Below the pieces are notes generated by a model. It searched no databases and was not told the origin of the DNA. It saw only the letters and a program-made list of their open reading frames with translations. From the NCBI GenBank assembly GCA_946480015.1, contig CAMLIL010000039.1, positions 1-48,439 of the forward strand: 48,439 nt of DNA. Reading direction: 5' to 3'. Positions 1 through 8,439 of this stretch are shown piece after piece. The position numbers were made by a program, and so were the translations under genes. The DNA is from an uncultured Oxalobacteraceae bacterium (GTDB taxonomy: Bacteria > Pseudomonadota > Gammaproteobacteria > Burkholderiales > Burkholderiaceae). Each line of letters opens with the position of its first letter. Position 1 is the stretch's first letter.

Positions 1-2
1 CC

Positions 3-71
3 GACTCCAAGGAATGCGGCCTGCACATGGTCGATGGAAAACTGATTCGCATTAAATCCGTAGCCGCCTGA
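3..71 (+). CDS. cysH: Phosphoadenylyl/adenylyl-sulfate reductase, C-terminal end (partial)
   Basis: Only the last 22 codons and the stop are in the window; the gene begins upstream. The reading frame ends with an ECGLH motif near the C-terminus, the catalytic-cysteine signature of APS/PAPS reductases, which reduce activated sulfate to sulfite. The motif and the position just upstream of cysD and cysN support the assignment. The spacing of 34 bases to cysD suggests one sulfate-assimilation operon. APS and PAPS specificity cannot be told apart from this fragment. Confidence 0.8.
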   Translation, partial: DSKECGLHMVDGKLIRIKSVAA

Positions 72-105
72 ACCCGCACCACTATAAAAACTAGGCCCCA
101 TTGCC

Positions 106-1044
106 ATGACAAACTTGAATGACACCCCGCGCGTGTTGACTGACGTCAATGCCCGCCACCTCGACGCGCTGGAATCGGAAGCGATCCACATCATGCGCGA
201 AGTCGCCGCCGAATGCGCCAACCCTGCCCTGCTGTTCTCGGGCGGCAAGGATTCGGTCGTGCTGCTGCGTTTGGCCGAAAAAGCCTTCCGCCCAGGTAAG
301 TTCCCCTTCCCGCTGGTGCACATCGACACCGGCCACAACTTCGACGAAGTGATCGCCTTCCGTGACGCGCGCGCCGCCGAACTGGGCGAGCGCCTGATCG
401 TCGGCTCGGTCGAAGATTCGATCAAGCGCGGCACCGTGCGTCTGCGCAACCCGCTGACCGATTCGCGCAACGCGGCCCAGGCCGTGACGCTGCTGGAAAC
501 CATCGCCGAATACAAATTCGACGCCTGCATCGGCGGCGCCCGCCGCGACGAAGAAAAAGCCCGCGCCAAGGAGCGCATCTTTTCCTTCCGTGACGAATTC
601 GGCCAGTGGGACCCGAAAGCCCAGCGTCCGGAACTGTGGGACCTGTATAACACCCGCGTGCATCCGGGCGAAAACATGCGCGTATTCCCGATCTCCAACT
701 GGACCGAGCTCGACGTGTGGCAATACATCGCCCGCGAAAAGCTGGCGCTGCCGTCGATCTATTTCGCGCACGAACGCGAAGTCATTCCTCGCAACGGTCT
801 GCTGGTGCCACTGACCCCGCTGACCCCGGCGCGCGACGGCGAAGCCATTGAAAAGCAGGTGGTGCGTTTCCGTACCGTGGGCGATATCTCCTGCACCTGC
901 CCGGTGAGCTCGGACGCCTCGACGGTCGAGGCCATCATCGCCGAGACCGCCGTCACCCAGATCACCGAACGCGGCGCCACCCGGATGGACGACCAGACCT
1001 CCGAAGCGTCGATGGAAAAACGTAAGAAAGCAGGATACTTCTAA
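106..1044 (+). CDS. cysD: Sulfate adenylyltransferase subunit 2
   Basis: 312 aa, the usual length for CysD. This is the catalytic subunit of ATP sulfurylase, which makes adenosine 5'-phosphosulfate from ATP and sulfate in the cytoplasm. The PP-loop motif SGGKDS lies at residues 45-50 of an ATP-pyrophosphatase fold, and the C-terminus ends in the family-typical KRKKAGYF. It is followed after one base by cysN, the GTPase subunit of the same heterodimer, so the two are almost certainly co-transcribed and coupled. The protein looks complete and normal. Confidence 0.97.
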   Translation: MTNLNDTPRVLTDVNARHLDALESEAIHIMREVAAECANPALLFSGGKDSVVLLRLAEKAFRPGKFPFPLVHIDTGHNFDEVIAFRDARAAELGERLIVGSVEDSIKRGTVRLRNPLTDSRNAAQAVTLLETIAEYKFDACIGGARRDEEKARAKERIFSFRDEFGQWDPKAQRPELWDLYNTRVHPGENMRVFPISNWTELDVWQYIAREKLALPSIYFAHEREVIPRNGLLVPLTPLTPARDGEAIEKQVVRFRTVGDISCTCPVSSDASTVEAIIAETAVTQITERGATRMDDQTSEASMEKRKKAGYF

Positions 1045-1045
1045 C

Positions 1046-2353
1046 ATGAACGCCGAGACCAACAACCTGACCGAACGCGGCATGCTGCGTTTCATTACCG
1101 CCGGCTCGGTGGACGACGGCAAGAGCACCCTGATCGGGCGCCTGCTGTTCGACAGCAAGGGCATCTTCGCCGACCAGCTGGACGCCATGTCGCGCTCCAA
1201 GCACAAGCGCACCGTGGGCGACACGGTCGACCTGTCGCTGCTGACCGACGGCCTGGAAGCCGAGCGCGAGCAAGGCATCACCATCGACGTCGCTTACCGT
1301 TATTTCGCCACGCCCAAGCGCAAGTTCATCATCGCCGACACGCCGGGCCATGAGCAGTACACCCGCAACATGGTCACCGGGGCCTCGACCGCCGACGCGG
1401 TGATCATCCTGATCGACGTGTCGAAAGTGAAGCTGCGCGAAGATGGCGGCGTGGATCTGCTGATCCAGACCAAGCGCCACTCGACCATCGCCCACCTGCT
1501 GCAGATCGAGCATGTGATCGTGGCCGTCAACAAGATGGACCTGGTCGACTACGACCAGAACGTGTACGACCGCATCGTCAAGGCGTACGGCGAATTTGCC
1601 GCCACCCTGGGCCTGAAAGACATCACCCCGATTCCGCTGTCGGCCCTGACCGGCGACAACGTCGTCGACACCAGTGAAAATATGAGCTGGTACAAGGGTC
1701 CGACCTTGATCGAACTGCTGGAAGACCTGTCGGTGTACGACGAATCGCACGATGCGCCGTTCCGCTTCCCGGTCCAGCTGGTGGCGCGCCACAACGGCCA
1801 CGAAGCCAACGACTTCCGCGGCTACATGGGCCGCATCGAAGCCGGCAAGGTCAGCGTCGGCGACAAGCTGGTGGTCCAGCCATCCGGCCAGAGCGCCACC
1901 GTCAAGGACATCGTCACCCTGGACGGCTCGCTGCAGTCGGCCGTGGTCGGCCAGTCGATCACCCTGCTGCTCAATGAGTACCTGGATATTTCGCGCGGCG
2001 ACCTGCTGGCCGGCGCCGACAAGCCAGCTACCCAGCTGAAGAACTTCACGGCCGACGTTTGCTGGATGTCCGACGAAGCGCTGGACGTGCGCCGCAAGTA
2101 TTGGATCAAGCACGGCACCCGTCAGACCGCCGCCAAGATCAGCGCCATCGACACCCTGCTGGACATCAACACCCAGCAGCGCCAGCCGGCAACCGGCCTG
2201 AAGCTCAACGACATCGCGCGCATTTCGTTGACGGTGCAGCAGCCGCTGGCGGCCGACGCCTACGACGACATCCGCGCCACCGGCGCCTTCATCCTGATCG
2301 ATGAAGTGACCCACCAGACCGTCGCAGCGGGCATGATCCGCGTCGGCGAGTAA
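1046..2353 (+). CDS. cysN: Sulfate adenylyltransferase subunit 1 (GTPase)
   Basis: 435 aa. This is the regulatory GTPase subunit of ATP sulfurylase; GTP hydrolysis drives the unfavourable formation of APS by CysD. Translation-factor-type GTPase motifs are visible: the P-loop GSVDDGKS at residues 20-27, then DTPGHEQY and NKMD, followed by EF-Tu-like beta-barrel domains. There is no APS kinase (CysC) extension, so this is the stand-alone CysN form. The start lies one base after the cysD stop, and the stop is seven bases before cobA. Confidence 0.97.
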   Translation: MNAETNNLTERGMLRFITAGSVDDGKSTLIGRLLFDSKGIFADQLDAMSRSKHKRTVGDTVDLSLLTDGLEAEREQGITIDVAYRYFATPKRKFIIADTPGHEQYTRNMVTGASTADAVIILIDVSKVKLREDGGVDLLIQTKRHSTIAHLLQIEHVIVAVNKMDLVDYDQNVYDRIVKAYGEFAATLGLKDITPIPLSALTGDNVVDTSENMSWYKGPTLIELLEDLSVYDESHDAPFRFPVQLVARHNGHEANDFRGYMGRIEAGKVSVGDKLVVQPSGQSATVKDIVTLDGSLQSAVVGQSITLLLNEYLDISRGDLLAGADKPATQLKNFTADVCWMSDEALDVRRKYWIKHGTRQTAAKISAIDTLLDINTQQRQPATGLKLNDIARISLTVQQPLAADAYDDIRATGAFILIDEVTHQTVAAGMIRVGE

Positions 2354-2360
2354 GCGGCGC

Positions 2361-3140
2361 ATGGCAGGCAAAGCGACGCCGGGCGTCGCCACGCCCGACG
2401 CTCCCGGCAAGGTCTATCTGATCGGCGCCGGCCCCGGCGCGCAGGACTTGATGACCTTGCGCGGAGCGCGCCTGCTGCAGCAGGCGGACGCGGTGCTGTA
2501 CGACGCGCTGGTCACGGCCGAGATGCTCGCGCTGTGTCCACAGGCCGAACTGATTTCGGTCGGCAAGCGCGCCGGCCAGCGCTCGACGGCGCAGGCCCAC
2601 ATCAACGAGCAACTGGTCGACGCTGCACGCCGTCACCGCCTCGTGGTGCGCCTCAAGGGCGGCGACCCCATGCTGTTCGGTCGCGCCGATGAAGAACTGC
2701 GTGCGCTCGAAGAGGCCGGCATCGCGGTGGAAGTCGTGCCCGGTATTACCACCGCGCTGGCGGCGGCGGCAGCCTGCAAGCAACCACTGACCAAGCGTGG
2801 CGTGGCCCGCAGCGTGGCGTTTTTCACGTCCAGCACGGCGCCGGAACACGCCGGCGACGAGGTTGCCATCCCCACCACCGACACCCTGGTGCAATACATG
2901 GGCGGACGCGAAGCCAGCATCACCGCCGAGCGCATGCTGGCCCAGGGAAGGCGCCCGGACACCCCGGTACTGGTGATCGAAAACTGCAGCCGCCCGGATC
3001 AGCGCATCTCGCGCCTGACCATCGAAACCCTGGCCCACGGCCTGGGTCCTGCGCATGGCCCGGTACTGGTCATGCTGGGCGACGCCATGCAGCAACGCGA
3101 TGGCCAGCCCATCGATACCGAAACTCCGCTCGGCGCCTGA
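2361..3140 (+). CDS. cobA: Uroporphyrinogen-III C-methyltransferase (SUMT)
   Basis: 259 aa, typical of stand-alone SUMT. It uses S-adenosylmethionine to methylate uroporphyrinogen III at C2 and C7, giving precorrin-2, the branch-point precursor of siroheme and cobalamin. Seen in the sequence are the SAM-binding N-terminal segment VYLIGAGPGAQDLMTLRGA, the motif RLKGGDPMLFGRADEE and VVPGITTALAAAAACKQPLT. No CysG-type oxidase/chelatase domain is fused. Its position directly after cysDN fits supply of siroheme for sulfite reductase. A chelatase-like gene lies separately at 5710-6081. Confidence 0.94.
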   Translation: MAGKATPGVATPDAPGKVYLIGAGPGAQDLMTLRGARLLQQADAVLYDALVTAEMLALCPQAELISVGKRAGQRSTAQAHINEQLVDAARRHRLVVRLKGGDPMLFGRADEELRALEEAGIAVEVVPGITTALAAAAACKQPLTKRGVARSVAFFTSSTAPEHAGDEVAIPTTDTLVQYMGGREASITAERMLAQGRRPDTPVLVIENCSRPDQRISRLTIETLAHGLGPAHGPVLVMLGDAMQQRDGQPIDTETPLGA

Positions 3141-3189
3141 TACGCCCCGATACGCCTGATACCCCTTGAGAGGCCCTGACAGGCCTCCA

Positions 3190-3223
3190 GCACGGCAGCC
3201 GCCATATTCGGCGGCAGCCGTGC
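3190..3223. terminator. Palindrome between convergent genes, possible bidirectional terminator
   Basis: Two 14-base arms (3190-3203 and 3210-3223) pair with one mismatch around a six-base loop. It lies in the 137-base gap between the convergent cobA and the hypothetical gene ending at 3278. There is no clear T-run on either side, so it may be a Rho-assisted or processing hairpin rather than a classical intrinsic terminator. Confidence 0.45.
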
Positions 3224-3277
3224 CGCGGGCGTGGTCCCCTTCGCTATGCTGCGCCAAGGGCTCCGCACAGCGACAAT

Positions 3278-3700
3278 TCATCGCCGTCGCAGTGCCATGT
3301 CCCGCTCATGCTCGTCGATCTGCCACTGCAAGCGATCGGCCGACGCATAGGTTTCCTCGGCAATTTTGCTCAGCCGCGCAAAGGCCCGCAGCAGCCGCGT
3401 GTTGGCCACCGGAGCCTGCAGGCTCACGAGCTGACAGCGGATATTGCGAATATCTTCCTTCAAGGATTTGAGCGAGCCGCGCAGGCTGCCGTCCGCATCC
3501 ATGGCTTCGTCGATATTGCCTGCCGATATTTGCGTGCGCAGGTGATTGATCTTGGCCGCCATGCGCAACAAGCGGTCGCCCACAGCGTCCAGCGACATGG
3601 CGCAGCGCCGTTGCGCGCCCATGGCCGCCAGCGCCTGGTGGACGCGGCGCCACCGGTCCGCCATGGTATAGACAATGAGCTTGATGGTAAGTGTGAGCAT
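3278..3700 (-). CDS. Small helical protein of unknown function
   Basis: 140 aa if started at the ATG ending at 3700; an alternative ATG is at 3664. I do not recognise a family. The N-terminal 12 residues (MLTLTIKLIVYT) are hydrophobic and could be a short membrane-associated helix. The rest is rich in charged, Leu and Ala residues and reads as long amphipathic helices, possibly coiled coil, ending RRR. A longer open frame runs up to 3964, but its upstream part is low quality and crosses a terminator-like element, so I do not use it. No strong ribosome binding site is seen. It is convergent with cobA and has no operon partner. Confidence 0.5.
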   Translation of the reverse strand: MLTLTIKLIVYTMADRWRRVHQALAAMGAQRRCAMSLDAVGDRLLRMAAKINHLRTQISAGNIDEAMDADGSLRGSLKSLKEDIRNIRCQLVSLQAPVANTRLLRAFARLSKIAEETYASADRLQWQIDEHERDMALRRR

Positions 3701-3938
3701 GTGCACCGCCGCTGGAAAGTCCGTGGAATAAGGCCCTACATCTCTGATCGAGTTCAAAGTTTGAGCGCATTCAGACAGCGAGTCAAAGGTGTGGTCGAGC
3801 GTCGGCCTGATCTGGCACAAACCCCCAGCAAATTTCAAGCGAGGAATGTTGAAGAGGCCGCTTGCCGGGCACCTGGTACCAGGGGTGCGACCGGACCACG
3901 TCGGCCGTCGGATCTGCGCACGGCGCGTGACGGCAGGC

Positions 3939-3973
3939 AAAAAAAAACCCGCGCCGGGGGACACCGGTACGGG
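3939..3973 (-). terminator. Intrinsic terminator for a minus-strand transcript without an evident ORF
   Basis: Read on the minus strand, two nested 4-base GC stems (CCCG/CGGG outside, CCGG/CCGG inside) are followed by nine T. The A-run at 3939-3947 on the plus strand gives the U-tract. No minus-strand protein gene lies just upstream of it, so it may end a small RNA or an unrecognised short gene starting in the 4000-4430 region. Confidence 0.55.
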
Positions 3974-4427
3974 CGAAACTGTCAGGCTACAAACCCACCA
4001 TTACACAAAGGCAGATCAATCGTCCAACAGGAGAGATCGTTCGGACGGCCTGGCGGGCGTGCCACCGCACTGCCCTGCCTTGCCACCCCCAAGCTTTACC
4101 GGCATGCTTCCCGGGTAACATGAAGCGTGTCAATGGTAGCGCTGTCCTGAAGTTTTTTGTGCATTCTTAACAAAAAAATTACACCAGAGGCCGACCTGCC
4201 GCCGGTGCGGCGCGACAGATGCACCAAGCAGGTGCATCCAGGGAAATCGAGCCCTGCGGAGGAGCGCGAGACGTGTTCCGTATGCGGCATTCGTTGCAAC
4301 CTGACAACAAACACTTGGCATTTGGTTCCGGTCTCGGTTTTTTAAGCTTATCGCTAACATCGTCATGGACGGTGAATAGACCAATATCCATCGAGCCAGC
4401 CATGGAAATTCAAAGCGATCATATGCA

Positions 4428-4441
4428 TGAAAACGTTTTCA
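4428..4441. promoter_or_regulatory. LacI/GalR-family operator (perfect 14-base palindrome)
   Basis: TGAAAACGTTTTCA is a perfect palindrome with the central CG typical of LacI/GalR-family operators. It lies 184 bases upstream of the LacI-family start codon. The most likely ligand is that regulator itself, for autoregulation or control of a divergent transcript; this is inferred from family knowledge and position. Confidence 0.7.
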
Positions 4442-4489
4442 CATCACGCAAACATTAAACCCGATTCGAAAAAATATGTCAAATGCTAA

Positions 4490-4503
4490 TGAAAACGATT
4501 TCG
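4490..4503. promoter_or_regulatory. Second LacI/GalR-family operator
   Basis: TGAAAACGATTTCG is a near-palindromic copy of the site at 4428-4441, 62 bases downstream and 121 bases before the regulator start. Two spaced operators suggest looping or cooperative repression. Confidence 0.6.
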
Positions 4504-4624
4504 ACAACTTTGCCGGCTAATACATCTTGCGGTGTTTCGGCGCCGTATTAAGCCTCAGGACTGTTTTGCCGTCGTGTAATTATGGTAACCTGCCAGTGCA
4601 AAATTATTTGAGTCAGGAAGTTTC

Positions 4625-5644
4625 GTGAGCATTCCCCATTCCCCTACCATCCCCGCCACCCTGCTTGATGTGGCACGGGTAGCCGGCGTCTCCCCCAGTA
4701 CGGTCTCGCGCATTCTGAATGGTACGGCCAAGGTGTCGGACGAAAAACGCGCGGCAGTGCAGGCGGCGATCACCAAGATGAATTTCGCCCCCAACCAGAT
4801 GGCGCAAGGCTTGAAAAAGGGCCGCTCCAATACCATCGGCATCGTGGTCCAGGATATTGCCAGCCCATTCTTCGATGAATCCCTGCATGGCGTCGACGAT
4901 GGCCTGAAAGGCACCGGCTTCGCCTCGGTGATCGTCAGCGGCCACTGGAACGCGGCCGAGGAAGCTGAACGCATCCGCCTGCTGCTGGCGCGCAAGGTCG
5001 ACGGCATCATTCTGCTGTCCGGCCGTCTGGCCGATGAGGACATCCTGCGCTTTGCGGGCCAGCGTCCGATTGTGTCGACCGGCCGCGCGCTGCATACCAG
5101 CAGCGCCCTCGGCTTTAAGCTCGACAATGAAAACGGCGCCTATTTGGCCGTGCACCACCTCATCGAGCTGGGGCACCGCCGCGTCGCCTTCATCACCGGT
5201 CCGGCCGAAAACAACGACGCCGCCGAACGCCTGGCCGGTTACCAGCGCGCCCTGAACGACGCCGGCATCGCCTTCGACCCCGAACTGATCGCCGAAGGCG
5301 ACTTCCACGAAGCGGCCGGCGCGCAGGCAATGGAGCGCCTGCTGGAGCGCAATCTGGGCTTCACCGCGGTGTTCACCGCCAACGACCTGACGGCCTACGG
5401 CGCACGCCTGTGCATGTACCGCAAGGGCATCCGGGTACCGGAAGACATTTCGCTGATCGGCTTCGACGATCTGCCCGGCTCCGAATACACCACGCCGCCG
5501 CTCACCACCATCCGCCAGCCGCTGTACGACATGGGCCGCATCGCCACCAAGGCCCTGCTGCGCCTGATCGAAGGCCAGGCCGCCAGCGAAGAAATGCCGC
5601 CGCTGCAGCTGGTGGTGCGCGAGACGACGCGGCGGATCGGCTGA
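4625..5644 (+). CDS. LacI/GalR-family transcriptional regulator
   Basis: 339 aa, normal for the family. The N-terminal helix-turn-helix spans about residues 11-60 (TLLDVARVAGVSPSTVSRIL, then the hinge ending MAQGLKKGRSNTIG). A periplasmic-binding-protein-like sensor domain follows, with family landmarks VVQDIASPFFDE, GIILLSG and ISLIGFDDLPGSEYTTPPLTTIRQP. The start is a GTG preceded by AGGAAG six bases upstream. No transporter or sugar-catabolism gene lies beside it, so its effector and regulon cannot be read from context. Two LacI-type operators upstream suggest autoregulation. It is convergent with the chelatase gene at 5710. Confidence 0.93.
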   Translation: MSIPHSPTIPATLLDVARVAGVSPSTVSRILNGTAKVSDEKRAAVQAAITKMNFAPNQMAQGLKKGRSNTIGIVVQDIASPFFDESLHGVDDGLKGTGFASVIVSGHWNAAEEAERIRLLLARKVDGIILLSGRLADEDILRFAGQRPIVSTGRALHTSSALGFKLDNENGAYLAVHHLIELGHRRVAFITGPAENNDAAERLAGYQRALNDAGIAFDPELIAEGDFHEAAGAQAMERLLERNLGFTAVFTANDLTAYGARLCMYRKGIRVPEDISLIGFDDLPGSEYTTPPLTTIRQPLYDMGRIATKALLRLIEGQAASEEMPPLQLVVRETTRRIG

Positions 5645-5647
5645 CGG

Positions 5648-5693
5648 GCGTCCCCCGCATACGCGCGGGCAGGCTCGGGCGAACGCGGGGACG
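5648..5693. repeat. REP-like GC palindrome, copy 1, between convergent genes
   Basis: The left arm GCGTCCCCCGC (5648-5658) pairs with the right arm GCGGGGACG (5685-5693) across a 26-base loop that is itself GC-rich. The right arm and its continuation GCGGGGACGACA recur at 9967-9978, again between convergent genes. This points to a dispersed repeat or shared bidirectional terminator type. Confidence 0.5.
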
Positions 5694-5709
5694 ACAATGG
5701 CGGCCAGGC

Positions 5710-6081
5710 TTATTTGGCCAGCGCCGCCACGCAGTAATCGGTCATCGCCCGCTGCACGTCCGGGTCTTCCCCAACCGCGCCGGCCACGCTGATGCGCACG
5801 GCCGGAAACTGCCGGCGCAGCTCATCCACCATCACCGGGAGATCGCGCAGCACGTGTCCGCCCTGCCCTAAAAATACCGGTACCACGCTGATCTGCGTGA
5901 TGCCTTGCGCGGCCAGCTCGGCCACCCGCTGCGGCAGGCGCGGCTCCATCAATTCCAGAAAGGCCAGCGACACCGGCACGTCGGGCACGCGCGCCTGGGT
6001 CAGCTCGCGCAGCCGTTCGAAGGGCGCGGCCCAGGATGCCGCGCGGGCGCCATGGGCGAACAAAATCAGGGCGCGGCTCAT
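5710..6081 (-). CDS. CbiX/SirB-type sirohydrochlorin chelatase
   Basis: 123 aa, the size of short CbiX proteins (single chelatase domain). The family inserts Co or Fe into sirohydrochlorin; with cobA nearby and no corrin cluster in view, a siroheme role is the simpler reading. Visible landmarks are LILFAHGAR with the probable metal-binding His near residue 9, LAFLELMEPRLP, and ISVVPVFLGQGGHVLRDLP with a second His. The ATG ending at 6081 is chosen because it overlaps the lptG stop as TGATG and has GGAG eight bases upstream; a longer frame from 6102 lacks this. It is probably the last gene of the lptF-lptG operon. Confidence 0.85.
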   Translation of the reverse strand: MSRALILFAHGARAASWAAPFERLRELTQARVPDVPVSLAFLELMEPRLPQRVAELAAQGITQISVVPVFLGQGGHVLRDLPVMVDELRRQFPAVRISVAGAVGEDPDVQRAMTDYCVAALAK

Positions 6082-7250
6082 CAATGTCGCTCCACCCACC
6101 AAAGGGCTCCAAGCGCCAGCCCGAGGAACAGGATGCTGGGCGCAATTGCTGTCACAATGGCCGGCATCGTAGCGCTGAGCAGCCCGATGTGCGAGAACAG
6201 CGTATTAATCAGGATGAAGGCCACGCCGATCATGATGCCGATGAAGATCTTCAGACTGACCCCGCCGCTGCGCGTGTGCAGATAGGCGAACGGCAGCGCC
6301 AGCGCCATCAGCACGAAAATCGCCAGCGGATCGAACAGCTTTTTCCAGAACGCGATCTTGAAGCGTTCGGTTTCCTGCTTGTTCTCCGACAGGTGGCGCG
6401 TGTACAGCGCCAGCTCGTTGGCCGACATGCGGTCCGGATCGGAGCCCGACACCGACAGCAGCTTGGGCGTGATCTCCGACACCAGCTGCATCGAGGCCAG
6501 CTTGCGCGTGGTGACCAGGCTGGTCTCCTGATTGAAGGTGCCCGTCGAACCGGTGCTTTCCGGCGCCCCTGCGCGCGAATTCGTAAACAGCGTCTCCGTC
6601 ACATCCTCCAGTTGCCAGGTGCTGTTACCGGTGAAGGTCGCGCGCCGGGCAGTGATCAGCGACCGCATCCGAAAGCCGGTATCGAACTCGTACAGTTTGA
6701 CGTCGAGCAGCTGGCCATCGGGGCGGAAGGTGCGCACGTTGAAAAAGCGCGATCCGGTCACGCTGCCCTTCAGGCCTTCGCTGCGCACCACGTCCTTGGT
6801 CCACATGCCGGACCTGAATTCCTCCGACACCGTGGCGCCGCGCGCCGACGCCTTGATCCGCTCGGCCATCGGCGCGGCGCGCGGCGTGATCAGTTCCCCG
6901 AACGCGAAGGTAATCACCACCAGCACCACACCGATGCGAAACAGCATCCACGCCGCGCGCGCCGTCGACATGCTGGAGGCGCGCATGATGGTGAACTCGG
7001 AACTGGAGGCAAACTGCGCCATCGTATAAATCGTGCCGATCAGCGCCGCCACCGGCATCACCTCGTACACGTGGCCGGGCACGCGCAGCAGCACGTACAG
7101 GAACGCGTGCTGGATCATGTAGCCGTTCTTGCCGACTCCGGGCAGCTCGCCGGTCAGGTCCATGAAGGCGGACAGGCCGAGCAGCGCGACCAGCACGAAC
7201 GTCACCGCCTGCAGGATCGAGACCGCGAAATAGCGTTGCAGGATCTTCAT
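6081..7250 (-). CDS. lptG: LPS export ABC transporter permease LptG
   Basis: 389 aa. LptG is an inner-membrane subunit of the LptB2FG transporter that extracts lipopolysaccharide and passes it to LptC for export. The start MKILQRYF matches the family, with a transmembrane helix right after it. The pattern is three N-terminal membrane helices, a large periplasmic beta-jellyroll (about residues 130-290) and three C-terminal helices ending in the WWVERH tail. The longer frame up to 7391 overlaps lptF deeply and is rejected. The start overlaps the lptF stop by four bases (ATGA). Confidence 0.95.
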   Translation of the reverse strand: MKILQRYFAVSILQAVTFVLVALLGLSAFMDLTGELPGVGKNGYMIQHAFLYVLLRVPGHVYEVMPVAALIGTIYTMAQFASSSEFTIMRASSMSTARAAWMLFRIGVVLVVITFAFGELITPRAAPMAERIKASARGATVSEEFRSGMWTKDVVRSEGLKGSVTGSRFFNVRTFRPDGQLLDVKLYEFDTGFRMRSLITARRATFTGNSTWQLEDVTETLFTNSRAGAPESTGSTGTFNQETSLVTTRKLASMQLVSEITPKLLSVSGSDPDRMSANELALYTRHLSENKQETERFKIAFWKKLFDPLAIFVLMALALPFAYLHTRSGGVSLKIFIGIMIGVAFILINTLFSHIGLLSATMPAIVTAIAPSILFLGLALGALWWVERH

Positions 7251-8380
7251 GCGGCCCCCGCTTGCGGCAGGCTGGCGCCGCGCTTGTACGCGGCCCACAG
7301 GACCTTGGGATGGTAGCGGTGATTGACATTCAGGCGCCAGACGAACAGTCCCAATACGCACAGCGCGGCGGCCAGGTGCAGCGGCCACCACGCCGCCGCG
7401 AAGCTGATCTTGCCCTGTCCGACGCTGTTCTGGCTCAGGGTCACCAGATTGTTATAGGTGAAAAAAATCAGCAACGCGACGATCAGATTGCCCGAGGTGC
7501 CCGCGCGCGGATTGACGAAGCCGAGCGGGATCGCCAGCAGAATCAGCAGCAGGCAGGTGATCGGCGCCGAAATCCGGCTGAGCAGTTCGGCGCGGGTGCT
7601 CTTGTCCGGCTGCGCCAGCAGTACCTCGGTCGACTGCGCCTTGACCGGCCTGGCCTGATCGAGCACGGCGACCTTGTTGGCCACGCGCATGCTGTAGCGC
7701 TCGAACTCCATGGTGCGGAAATCCGACTGTCCCGGCGTACCCTGGTAGCGGCGGCCGTTCTTGAGGACCAGGAAGGAGCCGCCCTCCAGGGTCGTTTCGA
7801 TCACGCCTTCCTTGGCCACCACGGTGGTATTGCCGTTCTGGTCGACGGTGTTGACGAAGACGTTGTGCACCACCGTCGATCCGCCCGTTGAACCCTCCAC
7901 GAAGAACACGCGGTTGCTCGACGACGATTCGCGGAACTGGCCCGGCGAGACTTTTTTCAGGTCTTCGCGCTTTTGAAAACGCTGGATGAATTCGTCGCTC
8001 TTGGCCTTCGCCCAAGGCACCCCGAACAGGCTCAAGGCCCCGGTGGCGATCACGATCGGCAGGCCGAACAGCAGCACCGGCTTGACCCAGCGCGCCAGCG
8101 ACAGGCCCGAAGCGAACCACACCACCATTTCGGAATCGCGGTAGCTGCGCGTGACCACCACCAGCACCGAAATAAAGCCGGTAAGAGTGAGCACGGTTGG
8201 CAGATAATTGAGCATCGCGAAAAACAGCAGCGCGACCACGTCGCTGGACGCGACCCGGCCGCCCGCGGCGTCGCCGAGGATGCGCATCAATGCCCAGGAC
8301 AGCATAATGGTGAACAGGACCGTGAAGGTAGCGCCGGCCGCACTGGCCATTTCACGTTGCAGGGCGCGTTGGAAAATCAT
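7247..8380 (-). CDS. lptF: LPS export ABC transporter permease LptF
   Basis: 377 aa, the partner permease of LptG in the lipopolysaccharide transporter. The N-terminus MIFQRALQREM followed by a membrane helix is typical. A periplasmic domain at about residues 120-270 contains FVEGS and the GVIETTLEGG...LVLKNGRRYQG stretch, and the C-terminal helices include PLGFVNPRAGTSGN. It is the first gene of the minus-strand operon lptF-lptG-chelatase and is divergent from pepA across about 59 bases, a common arrangement in proteobacteria. Confidence 0.95.
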   Translation of the reverse strand: MIFQRALQREMASAAGATFTVLFTIMLSWALMRILGDAAGGRVASSDVVALLFFAMLNYLPTVLTLTGFISVLVVVTRSYRDSEMVVWFASGLSLARWVKPVLLFGLPIVIATGALSLFGVPWAKAKSDEFIQRFQKREDLKKVSPGQFRESSSSNRVFFVEGSTGGSTVVHNVFVNTVDQNGNTTVVAKEGVIETTLEGGSFLVLKNGRRYQGTPGQSDFRTMEFERYSMRVANKVAVLDQARPVKAQSTEVLLAQPDKSTRAELLSRISAPITCLLLILLAIPLGFVNPRAGTSGNLIVALLIFFTYNNLVTLSQNSVGQGKISFAAAWWPLHLAAALCVLGLFVWRLNVNHRYHPKVLWAAYKRGASLPQAGAA

Positions 8381-8388
8381 TCGAGAGA

Positions 8389-8394
8389 TATAAT
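8389..8394 (+). promoter_or_regulatory. Candidate -10 box for pepA
   Basis: A perfect TATAAT lies on the plus strand about 46 bases before the chosen pepA start. No convincing -35 hexamer is found at the right spacing, so this is a weak call based on the -10 box and its location in the lptF/pepA divergent gap. Confidence 0.35.
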
Positions 8395-8439
8395 CATCAG
8401 TTAATCGGTGCGCGGCATCTATAAGACATGGAGATCCAG

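Larger units (their letters stand above)
3701..4624. other. Long intergenic region upstream of the LacI regulator
   Basis: About 920 bases with no convincing protein gene on either strand; the short open frames here have no recognisable domains. It holds a minus-strand intrinsic terminator (3939-3973), a perfect 8-base hairpin (4218-4225 pairing with 4231-4238) and two LacI-type operators close to the regulator (4428-4441 and 4490-4503). The terminator faces away from the regulator, which suggests a short minus-strand transcript starting near the operators. Confidence 0.5.

Noticed and set aside
962..2410. A 482-codon minus-strand open frame opposite cysN
   Set aside because: Shadow of cysN with biased composition and no recognisable motif.
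3308..4123. A 271-codon plus-strand open frame between cobA and the LacI gene
   Set aside because: Covers the minus-strand hypothetical gene and the terminator region; low-complexity composition and no RBS.
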